NCBI RefSeq assembly: GCF_029407905.1
Contig: NC_073628.1
Span: forward strand, 19,621,501 to 19,685,500
DNA: 64,000 nt
Direction: 5' to 3'
Source: Bubalus kerabau
Lineage: Eukaryota; Chordata; Mammalia; Artiodactyla; Bovidae
Shown: positions 13,061 through 23,575 of the stretch, piece by piece
Layout: each line of letters opens with the position of its first letter
How positions within the stretch are numbered: the first letter of the stretch is position 1
Position numbers and translations under genes: made by a program
The notes under the pieces: model-generated
What the model saw: only the letters and a program-made list of their open reading frames with translations
Databases searched by the model: none
What the model was told of the DNA's origin: nothing

Positions 13061-13327
13061 TGCTGCTACTGCTGCTAAATCGCTTCAGTCGTGTCCGACT
13101 CTGTGAGACCCCATAGACGGCAGCCCACCAGGCTCCCCCATCCCTGGGATTCTCCAGGCAAGAACACTGGAGTGGGTTGCCATTTCCTTCTCCAATGCAT
13201 GAAAGTGAAAAGTGAGAGTGAAGTCGTTCAGTCGTGTCCGACTCTTAGCGACCCCATGGACGTAGCCCATCAGGCTCCTCCATTCATGCGATTTTCCAGG
13301 CAAGAGTACAGGAGTGGGGTGTCATTG
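13061..13327 (-). mobile_element. BOV-A2 SINE (dimeric)
   Basis: Antisense. Preceded by a GCTGCTGCTACTGCTGCTA run. The two monomers each show a GTCGTGTCCGACTCT box, separated by the AAAGTGAAAAGTGAGAGTGA linker typical of BOV-A2. Confidence 0.95.
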
Positions 13328-13359
13328 CAAAAGCAAATACCTTCAAAAAAAGAAAAGAA

Positions 13360-13790
13360 AAAAAGATGAAGGAAAAATTCATGGGGAGACATGTAGGAGG
13401 TAGACCTAGAAAAGTTAACAAGAAACAAAACATAACCCAAGGTCATGGGGCTCAGAGAAGCCTATTCCCTGCTGCATATGGAGGGTCCTAAGCCATCCTT
13501 GCTGGCTTCGTGATGAAAGATGTTCAGAGAATTCTCCCCATCATTGCCAAGGCCTTGTCAGAATCCATGAGCAGACAATGGAAGGGAGGTCCTTATCCCT
13601 AAAAGTCCCTGGTTCTGTCTGAAGAACACAAAGAAGCCAAGAATAATGCAGACAATGGGCAAATTCAAGACCAACGAGCATCTAAAGATGATCCTATCAA
13701 GGAATAGTTCCTTCTCAAAAACTCTAAAAGGATTTTGGCTGTTATATAAAACCCAACTACTGCCATCCCATTAAAAAAAAAAAAAAATCA
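13360..13790 (+). pseudogene. Possible decayed processed pseudogene, 3' piece with A-tail
   Basis: Coding-like frame pieces (for example DVQRILPIIAKALSESM and EEHKEAKNNADNGQIQDQ, ending KDDPIKE-stop near 13706) are broken by stops, and an A15 run near 13773 follows about 65 nt after the last stop. It could be the 3' half of the fragment at 12541, split by the two SINEs. Parent gene not recognised. Confidence 0.3.
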
Positions 13791-13799
13791 TGGGAGCTA

Positions 13800-13935
13800 A
13801 AATTTTTTTCTTTTGGCAGATTTTTATTTTGTAGTGGTGTGTTGTTGATTCACAATGTTGTTCATTTTAGGTGTACAGCAAAGTAGTTTAGTTACACACA
13901 TACACATATATAACTAATTTTAAAGAGTCATCCTA
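13800..13935 (-). mobile_element. L1 3'-end fragment
   Basis: Antisense L1 tail signature: GTTGATTCACAATGTTGTTC, then GGTGTACAGCAAAGTAGTTT and a TACACATATATA stretch. Confidence 0.75.
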
Positions 13936-15126
13936 AGGGTTCAAATGCTCCAGCTCACTCATGGTAGGAAAGAAACTAAGGCCTAAAAGAGTCCAAGACT
14001 TTCTAGAACCCACAGGAAAAGCAGAAATCTGAATTCACCATACAGGGCTTTAGATTGATGACTTCCTCCCTCAAGGTAACCTGTCATTTTTTTCCTGCAT
14101 TTGTCGCCCTGTGTGTGGTCTGCTCTGGTGGCCGTGTGTCTGCCCAGGCTCTAAGCTGCAGTTACCCAGACTCCTAAACACTCACAGAGGCAGGTCACCC
14201 CTTAGGCTTTAATAGAACATTCGTTTTGAGTACTCTGAAATACAAACCAGAAATTTTCATACATTCAGAATTTTCCGATGTCCATCTGCGGCCCCTCTCT
14301 CTTTTCTAACTGCACAACCATCGGTGTTTCTTGGCTCAGGGTGGGAATTTCATCTATGGGGGGTGGGGCGGTATATCCATGTGCTACTGTATCCCTAGGG
14401 GCAGATTTAAATATGCAACACACCACCACTGAAAGCAACAGGCTAAATCGTCTTTGCAGCTGGAACCAGCGCCGCTCTCTCAGGTGACTACCCTCGGGGG
14501 AGACTCATGCTCTGCTGCCCTTGATTAAATTCTTGGGAGCTTTCTGGCTCTGTCCAGATCTGCCACGCGTCCTTGAGGGGCTTGACAGAGCTCGGAAAGT
14601 ATGAAGAACTGTTGCTAGCTTCTCACAGGAAAAGAATTCTGTGCGATGTGGCCTTTTGGAGTCCAAGTCACTGGTGAGATGCTGGGAGAGATAACAGTAA
14701 TCCCAGTTTTGTGCTGGAAGGCATTCGACCAAGTCAGGGACCAGGGGATTCAGAGGCTGGCTGGGAAGGGTGGGACAGCTGATGAATCAAGCATGGAGTG
14801 GAGACAGTCAGAGATAAATCACAGGAGTGGTCAGAGGATCACCTAGGAAGACCTCTGGGGAATTCCACCAAGTGCCCGACTTTTCCAAAGTGTGAGCACC
14901 CTGTCCCTTCCTTGCAGAAATCTCAGGCTCCTGGGAGTTCAGACAGGAAAGAACAAGGGAAGCATGAGTGGGGACACATTCTGTCTGAAGGGGCTGGGCT
15001 TTCCCCTCCCACCCAGTCTATTTCCTGGGCTCCCCAGTGAGGTGGGGGTGAGGGGGTCAAGGAGAGAAGGCTTGTCCACTCTCCCAACTGCTCCATCCCT
15101 TTTGATGGAGTAGAGAGACATCTGAT
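13936..15126. other. Unique non-coding DNA
   Basis: No gene or clear repeat recognised. Confidence 0.4.
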
Positions 15127-15335
15127 GTGAAGAGCTGACTCATAGAAAAGACCCTGATGCTGCAGGAGGAGAAGGGGGTGACAGAGGATGAGATGGTTGG
15201 ATGGCATCAGCAACTCAATGGACCTGAGTCTGAGCAAAGTCTGGGAGATGGTGAAGGACAGGGAAGCCTGGTGTGGTGCAGTCCACAGGATTGCAAAGAG
15301 TCAGACATGACTGAGTGACTGAATAATAACAAAAG
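15127..15335 (+). mobile_element. BovB 3'-end fragment
   Basis: Sense: GACTCATAGAAAAGACCCTG, GATGAGATGGTTGGATGGCA, ending GTCAGACATGACTGAGTGAC plus an AATAATAAC tail. Confidence 0.93.
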
Positions 15336-16344
15336 AGGGTACCTCTGAGAGATTCTAACTCAGAGTGCTTACCTGCACCCTTCTGAGCAACTCTTTGAGT
15401 CTAGGTTCTCAGACTCCTTTGTCCTAGACCACTGGGAGTGAGAGCTGTGCGGACGCTCACCACTGTCATGACAAGGACAAGATGAAGTCTCCTGGGGAAA
15501 GGGGCTGGCTGAGAAGTAGAAGTGTGTTGTAGGTTTGGATTTTATTTACCTTTTTATCGCACATGCCTTCCTCTGGCCTCTGAAGCTGTTTGTCGTTTTG
15601 GATTTTTACAGACAAAGATGCTTCTTTAAGGAACTTGTGAGTGGGAGTGTGGGGAAGGGAGGGAAAAGGGCCCAGGCCAGGCTTGTGCCCAGAGCGATGT
15701 GAGCAGAGAGATTCATCACTCAGGGCATGGAGTGGGCAAATTCCTTCCAAAGGAGATGACTAGTGACAGTGAAGGGAAGCTGAGAAACAGGCTGTCATTT
15801 GAGAAGGTCGATGAGAGATGTGGGCTAAAATTGCTTTCTAACATGGAGAGGGCTGGTTTTCTCACACCTGCTGAAGGTTAGGTGACAGTAGATTCAAATC
15901 TCAGCCTGAGGATGTGGGTTAGGCATCAGGAAGAAGCTGGGTGTCCAGGTGCTGAGCGGTAGGGATGGGTTTCAGAAGGAAGTATTTCTTTACACAGATA
16001 GGAACTCACACCTGGCTCTCAGGGGAGGGGTTCGGGGGCAGACCCCCTCCAGGTCCTGGGAGGGGGCAGTCATGAATCCCTCAGTCTTGATCTCATGTTC
16101 TTGCACCAGGTAGGTGAGTCCTCCACAATCCCACTCTCTCTGGTGTTTTGAAGGTGCAGCTATCTGCTTCTAAGTTTAAGCCTGGATCAGGGAGGAACAG
16201 CCACTTCTGACCATCTCCCTTGGCTAAGTTTTTCTTCAAGCAGCCTGGGTCTACCCCATAAATGAGCCACCTCAAAGCTTCCTTCCTGTCCTAGAGATCC
16301 CAGAGATGCTTTATCCCCTCACCAGCCCCTCACTGCCTTCTTAC
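15336..16344. other. Unique non-coding DNA
   Basis: No gene or clear repeat recognised. Confidence 0.4.
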
Positions 16345-16572
16345 TGTTGTTGTCCAGTTGATCAGTCGTGTCCTACTCTTCGACCTCATGCACTGCAGCA
16401 ACCAGGCTCCCCATCCTTCACTATCTCCTGAAGTTAGTGTGCTCAAACTCATATCCATTGAGTCGGTGATGTCATCCAGCCATCTCATCCTCTGTCGGCC
16501 CCTTCTCCTCCTGCCCTCAATCTTTCTCAGCATCAGGGTCTTTTCCAGTGAGGCTGCTCTTCACATCATCTA
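16345..16572 (-). mobile_element. BovB 3'-end fragment
   Basis: Antisense: GTTGATCAGTCGTGTCCTAC, then ATCCATTGAGTCGGTGATG, CATCTCATCCTCTGTCGGCC and CAGCATCAGGGTCTTTTCCA. Confidence 0.93.
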
Positions 16573-17264
16573 GCTGTTACTCTTGTTCTATTCCAAAGGC
16601 TCTGGGGCACTTCTCCCCAGGGTGCCAGCCCTGCAGACCCCACCCTTGCCTGGACCATCATCCCCCTCCTCAGCTCTCTGGGGATGCTGTTCTGGGAAGC
16701 AGGCCTCTTTAATCCCCTTGTTCACCTGCTTCACTCTGGACAGAGCTTGGGCGGGAGCTGACGGTGCAGTGGGTGCTGTCTTTGCCGGCTTAGCCCTGAG
16801 GATGAGGGGACTGCAGGGACACCAACAGCCAGACCACAGACAGGCTAATTTCCAAACGCAGACACTGTAAAGGCCATGCATATTTTGCTGGTGACTAGCG
16901 TCCAGATGCTGAACCATTTCCAGGCCCGGCTGTGATGGGGGACGGAGAGAAGGCAAGCACACACAAAAAGATGCTAGTCTTGCCTCTGCACTGTGGACAC
17001 TCCCCAGTCCCCTGCCCTGGAGTTCATGAGAGTAACCCTGGGCAGTGGGGCTGTGGCGGGCGGGGTGGGGAGGGGCCCAGGCACATCTCCACGGGTCCTG
17101 TGTAACACCTGGTCCAATGGGCAATACCTTCACTGTTGCTCATATAGAACCTTCTAGAATCCCTGATATACTACTAGCAAAGAGACTTCCTGATTTCTTT
17201 ATGTTGCCTCTTCCTGCAAGTCATGTCTACACTGAAAAATTCTTCTGTTTCTTTGAAAGATTCT
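16573..17264. other. Unique non-coding DNA
   Basis: The antisense 181-codon frame over 16588-17133 has no recognised domain and is treated as chance in GC-rich sequence. Confidence 0.4.
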
Positions 17265-17364
17265 GCATTATTTTTATTAAAATTTTTAATTGAAATATAT
17301 AGTTGATTTACAATGTTTTGTTAATTTCTGCAAAGTCTGTCAATTTCTGCAAAGTGATACAGTT

Positions 17365-17427
<63 letters not shown>
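17365..17427. repeat. Palindromic dinucleotide array (AC)7(AT)11(GT)13
   Basis: AC units run directly into AT units and then GT units. Bases 17365-17414 form a perfect 50-bp palindrome of alternating purine and pyrimidine. Confidence 0.97.
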
Positions 17428-17428
<1 letters not shown>

Positions 17429-17630
17429 TCAGTTACTCAGCTGTGTCTGACTGTCTGGCACCTCATGGATTGTATCCCGCCAGGCTCCTCTGTCCATGGG
17501 ATTTCCCAGGCAATATTACTGGAGTGGGTTGCCATTTCCTTCTTCAGGCAATCTTCCTGACAGAGGAGCCTGGCAGGCTACAGTCCATGGGGTCCCAAAG
17601 AGTCAGACACGACTTAGCAACTAAACAATA
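17428..17630. mobile_element. Bov-tA inverted pair (antisense then sense)
   Basis: An antisense tail and body (17428-17561: CAGTTACTCAGCTGTGTCTG to CCATTTCCTTCTTCAGGCAA) passes directly into a sense tail (about 17562-17630: ACAGAGGAGCCTGGCAGGCT to GACACGACTTAGCAACTAAA). The outer 60-65 bp are inverted complements. Confidence 0.88.
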
Positions 17631-17830
17631 ACAACATACATAAGAACATTTAAAAAGAAATATATATACATACATTTCTTTTTAAATATTCTTTTCCATT
17701 ATAGTTTGTCACGGGATTTTGAATATAGTATACCATAGTATATTATACTATGTATAGTATGCTATACAGTAGGGCCTTGTTGTTTATCCAGTCTATATAT
17801 AATACCTTACACCTGCTAATTTGATTGCTT

Positions 17831-19099
17831 TTATTTTCAATGGTCCATACGGAAAAGATTCTTCATTGGAAACCTGATGCACATCGTATCACCCTTTCCA
17901 TCAGAGCTCTTCTTGTGTCTAACTGAACCCTCTCTTACTACGATTCTAACTCTTATACAGCTCATCACTCATCCACGTGGACTCTCTCAAACACTACATC
18001 ATGTCATTGCTATAATGGCCCGAGAGGTAGGTGTGCTATGATTGTCATTTGACAAACGGGAAGACTGAAGCTGGGTTTGTGCCCATCCTGGAGTGGAGGT
18101 AGGCGAGGTCTCCTGGTTCTGCCTGAGATGTTAAAAGTCTCTGAGCAAAACCCTGGGCTGGAACCAGCAGGTGAGGTCAGCACCCCCCAGCCTGGGGAGG
18201 ACCTGCACCCTCTCCTCTTGGCATTGCTACCCACACCATCTTGGGCTTTCAGTGGCCTTCTACTCGCTGCTAATGTCAAGGTCACCACTTGTTGCCGCAG
18301 CTTTCTCAGCCCTTATCTCCATCTATAATGACCCTGTTTATTTAGTTCTTTTTGTTATCTGTCCTGCGCTCTCCACCTCCCTGAACACCAACCTTGTTGA
18401 TGCTTTATCCCCACTCCCAGCCTGGAGCTGGGCATGTGATAGACTCTCAGTAGATATTTATTGACCGAAGGAAAACAAGGAAGGAATAAGCACAGGAAGA
18501 GCAAGCGAGGAAGGAAAGAGAGAGGGAAACGGAGGGTCTGTCTCTCCCCAAGCTCTCCTGCCTCTCCTTCCTGACCTTAGATCAGAACTCACTCAATCTT
18601 CATGGAACTTCCGGTAGGAGGATCCAGGAAGGCTTGGGTTCCCATCTCAGCTCTGCCCACCCGAGCTGTTTAACCTCTCCACATCTCAGTGTCCCCACCC
18701 TATAAAATAGGGACCATTATACCTATTTCATGGGGTTACTGTGAAGATCGAATGGACTAGTTTCTGCCAAGCCGCCACAGCAGGCTCTTACATGTGCAGA
18801 CATGCAACAAGCATGTATTCTTTTCCCTCTGGGTTGGTTTCAACCTTCCCACCCCCATTCTGTAAAGCAAAGTCAAACCCTTCAGTGCGCCTCCAACCAC
18901 ATTAGAGAGGAGCGCTGCCTGGCTGGAATGGAGACCTTTTAGGGAATACACCGCCAGCTTTCCACCTGTGCAACAGAAAGTCACATTGAAAGAGACGCAT
19001 TTTAATAAGTTTCTTCTAATTATTAAGTCAGTGGACACATATCACAACAGAGAAAGCTACAGTGAGCTGAATGCACACTTTCTAGGTCTGTGAACTCTG
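17831..19099. other. Non-coding DNA with MIR-like relics
   Basis: A sense MIR-like stretch around 17995-18085 (CATTTGACAAACGGGAAGAC) and an antisense MIR-like stretch around 18650-18760 (TATAAAATAGGGACCATTAT, GGGGTTACTGTGAAGATCG). No gene recognised. Confidence 0.5.
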
Positions 19100-19320
19100 G
19101 TTTCCTCTGTGGCTCATTGTTAAAGAATCCACCTGCAATGCAGAAGAGTCAGAAGACATGGGTTTGATCCCTGGGTTGGGAGGATCCCCTGGAGGAGGGC
19201 ACGGCAACCCACTCCAGTATTCTTGCCAGGAGAACCCCATGGACAGATGAACCCGACAGTCTATGGTCCATGGGGTGGCAAAAAGTCAGATACGACTGAA
19301 ATGACTGAGCCCAGCACAGC
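19100..19320 (+). mobile_element. Bov-tA SINE, near full length
   Basis: Sense: TTTCCTCTGTGGCTCATTG head, GGGTTTGATCCCTGGGTTGG B box, tail GTCAGATACGACTGAAATGA. Confidence 0.92.
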
Positions 19321-22300
19321 TCTGTGAACTTGGGGTGATACCTTGGCTTCTCTGATCTTTTCCTCCTCTACCTGGGGAAAGGTGTCAGAGTGAGGAGAGA
19401 GAGAGACAGCAGGCTATTTCTATAGCTAAAGCAAGAGTGCTGGTGGTTTGGAGTACAGTGGGATTGGAGAAGATGGAGCCCAGAAAGCAGGGAGGTTCTG
19501 AATGTATTTTGTAGGAAGAGCAGAGAAGACTTGCCAATGGATTGACTGTGGGGATGAGAGAGAAGAATCAAGGTTGAATGAAGTTTTCCTTGATAGTTGT
19601 GCCATTGACAGAGCTGAGGAAGGCACAAATTCAACAAGATAAATATATAATAAGCTGTAGCTGGTGCTAAGAAAGAAAAGGGGATTCTAGAGACATTCTT
19701 TGGGAAGTGGAATGCCCAGTGGAGATGCACTCACATGCCCACCCGGGGGTCACAGGACTGACCCCCTGCTAAGAGTGTTCGGAAGAAGGACATGCCAGGC
19801 GTCAGTCACAGCCCTGCACCCCAGCTGCCTCTGCTTCTGGAAAGCTGGTCACGCTAACCTCAGAGGAAATTCAATTGGCCTGGCATAATTAGATCTTCGT
19901 GGTCTAATCTAATCTGATCGTTTTATGGGCAATGTTTTTCTTTTTGATCTTCAGTCCTTTCCCTCCAGCTTTGTTATTTTTCCCAAGCAGCCAAATAAAC
20001 AAAGTCTTCTCCCTTTGGGCTTCTTGTGTACAAAAATGCTCCTTACAGGCCCCCTTAAAGCAACCCAGAGCCCACTGCCTCCTCCTCCCAGAGATTCTGA
20101 GGGGAGAGACTTCTTGAAGAGCCAGGGAAGACAGGGCTAGCAGAGGAAGAAGAACACTTCCCACGGCTGGCATCTCCCCCAGGCAGCACACCCTCCCGCC
20201 CCTGCATTTCCTCTGCAGCTCAAGGGGCCCTTCCGAGTCCGTCCTCGGGTCTGCAGGAGAGCCGGCCGCCTGCTCAAATTCAGACCTGGGAGTTCCAATT
20301 ATTCCCCAAATGCCAAGTCAATCTCTGGCCGTCTCTTCGAGGAGGCTCCTCATCTCTGCCAGGCACGGAAGGAAGCTGACCTCATTGAGGTTTCCACGTT
20401 CTGGATCCGCTATGGGGTGCTCTTACCCTGGGTCTCATATCAGCCTGAGAAACAGGCGTTCTTAACTCCACATTCACGGAGAACGCTCTGGTTCAGTGAA
20501 GCAAAGCCATTTATCCTGTTCACAAGTGGAAGGAGTAGGCTTTAAACCAAGTCCACATCACCTTGTAGCCTGACCTTCACTACCACAGGGACACCTGTTC
20601 ATCTCCATCTTTGCTTTGCCAACCCCACCCGTTGGCCTTCTGCAGTGATGCTCTCAGTCTCAGCATTCACGGCTTGGGCCCCACGACCCCACAGACCCAC
20701 AGCCTGCCAGGTGCCGGGGAGCTGGCATTCCGATCAGTGCTAAGCCCCTGGTCCATCTCTGGGCGATTCCTAGTGGCAGTCCTTCTGGCTGATCCCGGGG
20801 GCAGTGCAGGGGAACCCCAGTGAGGGGGACCAGACCAGAACTAAAATGATGTCATGAAAACCCATCGATGAAAAAGGGTACAGCTCTTGGCAGTGTCATG
20901 GACAGGAAAAGTAAACCAGAAAACAGAGGCTTTGGCTCTGCAATTCAGGGCTAGACAGATCAGCAAGACAGAAAAAAAAAAAAAAAAAAAAAAGAAAAGA
21001 AAGAGAGAAAGGAAGAGAGAAGCAAACATAGCTCACAGTAAGCCCCAGGGTCTGTATAGCTCCTAAACTTCTCTTAGTGACTTTCTGTTCTGTTTTTCTC
21101 CAGGTTTAATCGATTACCTTGGGAAATTTGCCCTGTAAAAGCACAAACAGTCGGCTCAGACAGGCATCCGGGCATCGCAGAGCTGGAACTCAAGTCTGAC
21201 TCCAGATCCGGTGTTTCAAGCTCAGAGAGTCGGGGACACCTGCCTGTGCTCTCCAGGTAGACTGGCCCCCTTTTGGTTAGGAATTAGCATTCATCACAGG
21301 ACAGGGGCTGTGCTTTAGTTTCTTTGCCCTCAAAACATCGTTTATTTATCGTGGTCCAGGCTTGGTCCTGATGGTACGTCATCAAAGAGGTCATTGCAAT
21401 CTGTAGAGAGAGAAATGGCCCGTGTTCAGGAAGCATATAGGGAAATCCCACCTGGGGCCTGAGAAAGGGGCCAACCTCCAGGTCTCCACAGTAGGCGGTT
21501 TTCTGTCTCTTCCTTGAGAGGCCCCCTGAATTTGGATGCCACGCAGCTCTCCCCATAGCTGTCACCAAGAAAGCAGCCAAGAACCCCACCCATGCTTCAG
21601 CCCCCCTTCTCCACCCTCCTTCATGTGTGTGCAGGGCAGAGGGAAGGAATACTATGGGAATGTGGGGCCAGGAGGGGTTTATATGGTCCTGTGGGCTTCT
21701 GGCTAATCTGTGAGGTCGCCGCGTCTCCAGAGAGGTCAATCTAAGTAAGAATTTTATAGCTCAGGTTACTGACTCCAGGAACAGAGCAAGGACCATGGGC
21801 AAGGAAAAAAATTCCAGAAAACAATGAAGATTAAAAATGTACCAAGTGAAGGAGAGGGTGGGAAGGAATGGAGCTGAGTTCCTGTGAGCGTGAGAGAGAG
21901 GGTCAGGGAGTAGGGGCGGGCATGGCCTGCACGGTGGACCTCGGTGCAGCCTGACAAATTCAAGGCTCCATGCATCCCATCAGACAGCATCAGTCTGTGC
22001 CTTCCATGCTTCGAGGACAGCAGACCCAGCTACCAAGCCAAGTCCTTGGCTGGACTTCCAGCCCTGAGCTGTGCGGCAGAGTGGACAGAGCTGACGGGCT
22101 TCAGACTGAACTGCCAGGTCAGGGGCATGGTATGGGGAGCCCAGGTCAGGGTGGACGGTGGGGCGGTATCTCACTGTACCTAGGCTGCTCCAGTGGTCGC
22201 CACTGGCTGGGGTGGCAGGGGCCGAGGATTTGTTCCACACATGCTGGGAGAGGCGCGGTCCCTCTTTTTGCTGCCAGAGCCTGTGTTGAGGTGGAGGATC

Positions 22301-22576
22301 AGCAGAAGCATCTTTCTGTACCTCCAGGCTCTTGTGACCAAGGAAATATTTTGGGTGTGGTATCTCCAGAATCACCATGGCCACTTGCTGTAGGAGGAAG
22401 GGGCCAAATTCAGCCGAGGACCCATAAAGGCCCAGGGGGTGCTTTTGTCTGGTGCTGGAGGAGGGAGGAATGGGATTAAGAAATGGAGAGACGGGACATG
22501 GATGGCGGACAGTTTCCTGAGTCCCCACCGAACAAGAGGTCCTTGACGTGGATTTTTCCTGTACAAATTCTATTGA
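19321..22576. other. Non-coding DNA, mostly unique
   Basis: Contains a long A run (about 20971-20993) followed by an A/G-rich tract to 21021. Modestly CpG-containing sequence lies around 20190-20350. Antisense frames up to 213 codons (21980-22621) look like chance and run into a repeat; no gene recognised. Confidence 0.4.
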
Positions 22577-22896
22577 AATAATACAATAGGATGTGATAGG
22601 ATATGTTACGATACAATACAATACGATATGAATGCGTGCGTGCTCAGTCGCTTCAGTTGGGTCTGACTCTTTGCAACCCTATGGACTGTAGCCCACCAGG
22701 CTCCTCTGTCCATGGGATTCTCCAGGCAAGAATACTGGAGTGGGTAGCCATGCCCTCCTCCAGGAGATCTTCCTGACCAAGGGATCAAACACATGTAAGA
22801 TGTAAGATGTCTCTTACATCTCCTGTATTGGCAGGCAGGTTCTTTACCACCTTGGAAAGCTGAGCAATACAATACAATACAATACAATACAATATA
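22577..22896 (-). mobile_element. Antisense Bov-tA SINE inside a (CAATA)n pentanucleotide repeat
   Basis: Degenerate CAATA/CGATA units lie at about 22600-22630 and cleaner ones at 22865-22893. Between them is an antisense Bov-tA (about 22632-22862) with GCTCAGTCGCTTCAGTTGGG and the complement of the B box. An internal stretch duplicates a TAAGATG unit next to TCTCTTACATC. Confidence 0.88.
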
Positions 22897-23575
22897 ATTC
22901 CCATACCATGCAATCCATCCATCTAAAGGGTTTCTGGTATATTCACAAAGTTGGGCAACCATCACCACCAACAATATTAGAACTTTTTCATCACCTCAAA
23001 AAGGAACAGGGTACCCATTAGCAGTCACTCTCCACTTCCCTTCCCCAACCCTACTGAGAGCTACCAATCTAACTATCTCTGTGTCTAGATTTGTCTATTC
23101 TGGACATTTGTACGAAGGGAATAATACTATATCTGACTTCTTTCACTTAGTACTATGCTTTCAAGGTTTTTCTACATTGTAATATGTATCAGTAATTCAT
23201 TCTCTTTTTATGGTTGAATAATATTTCACTGGGGGCTTCCCTGATGGCTCAGATGGTAAAAATCCTATCTGTAATGTGGGAGACCTGGGTTTGATCCCTG
23301 GGTTGGGAAGATCCCTTGGAGAAGGGAATGGCTACCCCTTCCAGTATTCTGGCCAGGAAAATTCCATGGACAGCAGAACCTGGCAGGCTACAGTCCATAG
23401 GGTCATAGAGATATGACTGAGTGACTTTCACTTTCACTTTTCAATATTTCATTGTACGGACAAACCTCATTTATTTATTGATTCATCAGTAGGTGGACAT
23501 TTGAGTTTAACTTTCTGGCTGAGACGAATAATGCCCGACCGACATTCATGGAGTGGTTTTTGTATGGATGTGTGT
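22897..23575 (-). mobile_element. Ancient L1M-type LINE 3' region with SINE insertion
   Basis: Antisense L1M 3' signatures in order: ATTCACAAAGTTGGGCAACC, AGAACTTTTTCATCACCTC, GTCTATTCTGGACATTTG, CTTCTTTCACTTAGTACTAT, TTTTATGGTTGAATAATATT, and after the SINE GATTCATCAGTAGGTGGACA. Confidence 0.82.
23233..23440 (+). mobile_element. Bov-tA SINE inserted in the L1M
   Basis: Sense: GGGCTTCCCTGATGGCTCAG head through ATATGACTGAGTGACTTTCA. The flanks AATATTTCACTG and AATATTTCATTG are probably the target-site duplication. Confidence 0.92.

Larger units (their letters stand above)
17265..17830 (-). mobile_element. L1 3'-end fragment, expanded microsatellite and SINE within it
   Basis: Antisense L1 signatures flank the insert: AGTTGATTTACAATGTTTTG on the left, then TTCTTTTCCATTATAGTTTG, GCTATACAGTAGGGCCTTG and TTGTTTATCCAGTCTATAT on the right. 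The interior carries the AC/AT/GT palindrome and Bov-tA material. Confidence 0.8.

Noticed and set aside
21980..22621. 213-codon open frame on the - strand
   Set aside because: Starts in the pentanucleotide repeat, has low-complexity composition and no familiar motif; overlapping frames on both strands are equally open.
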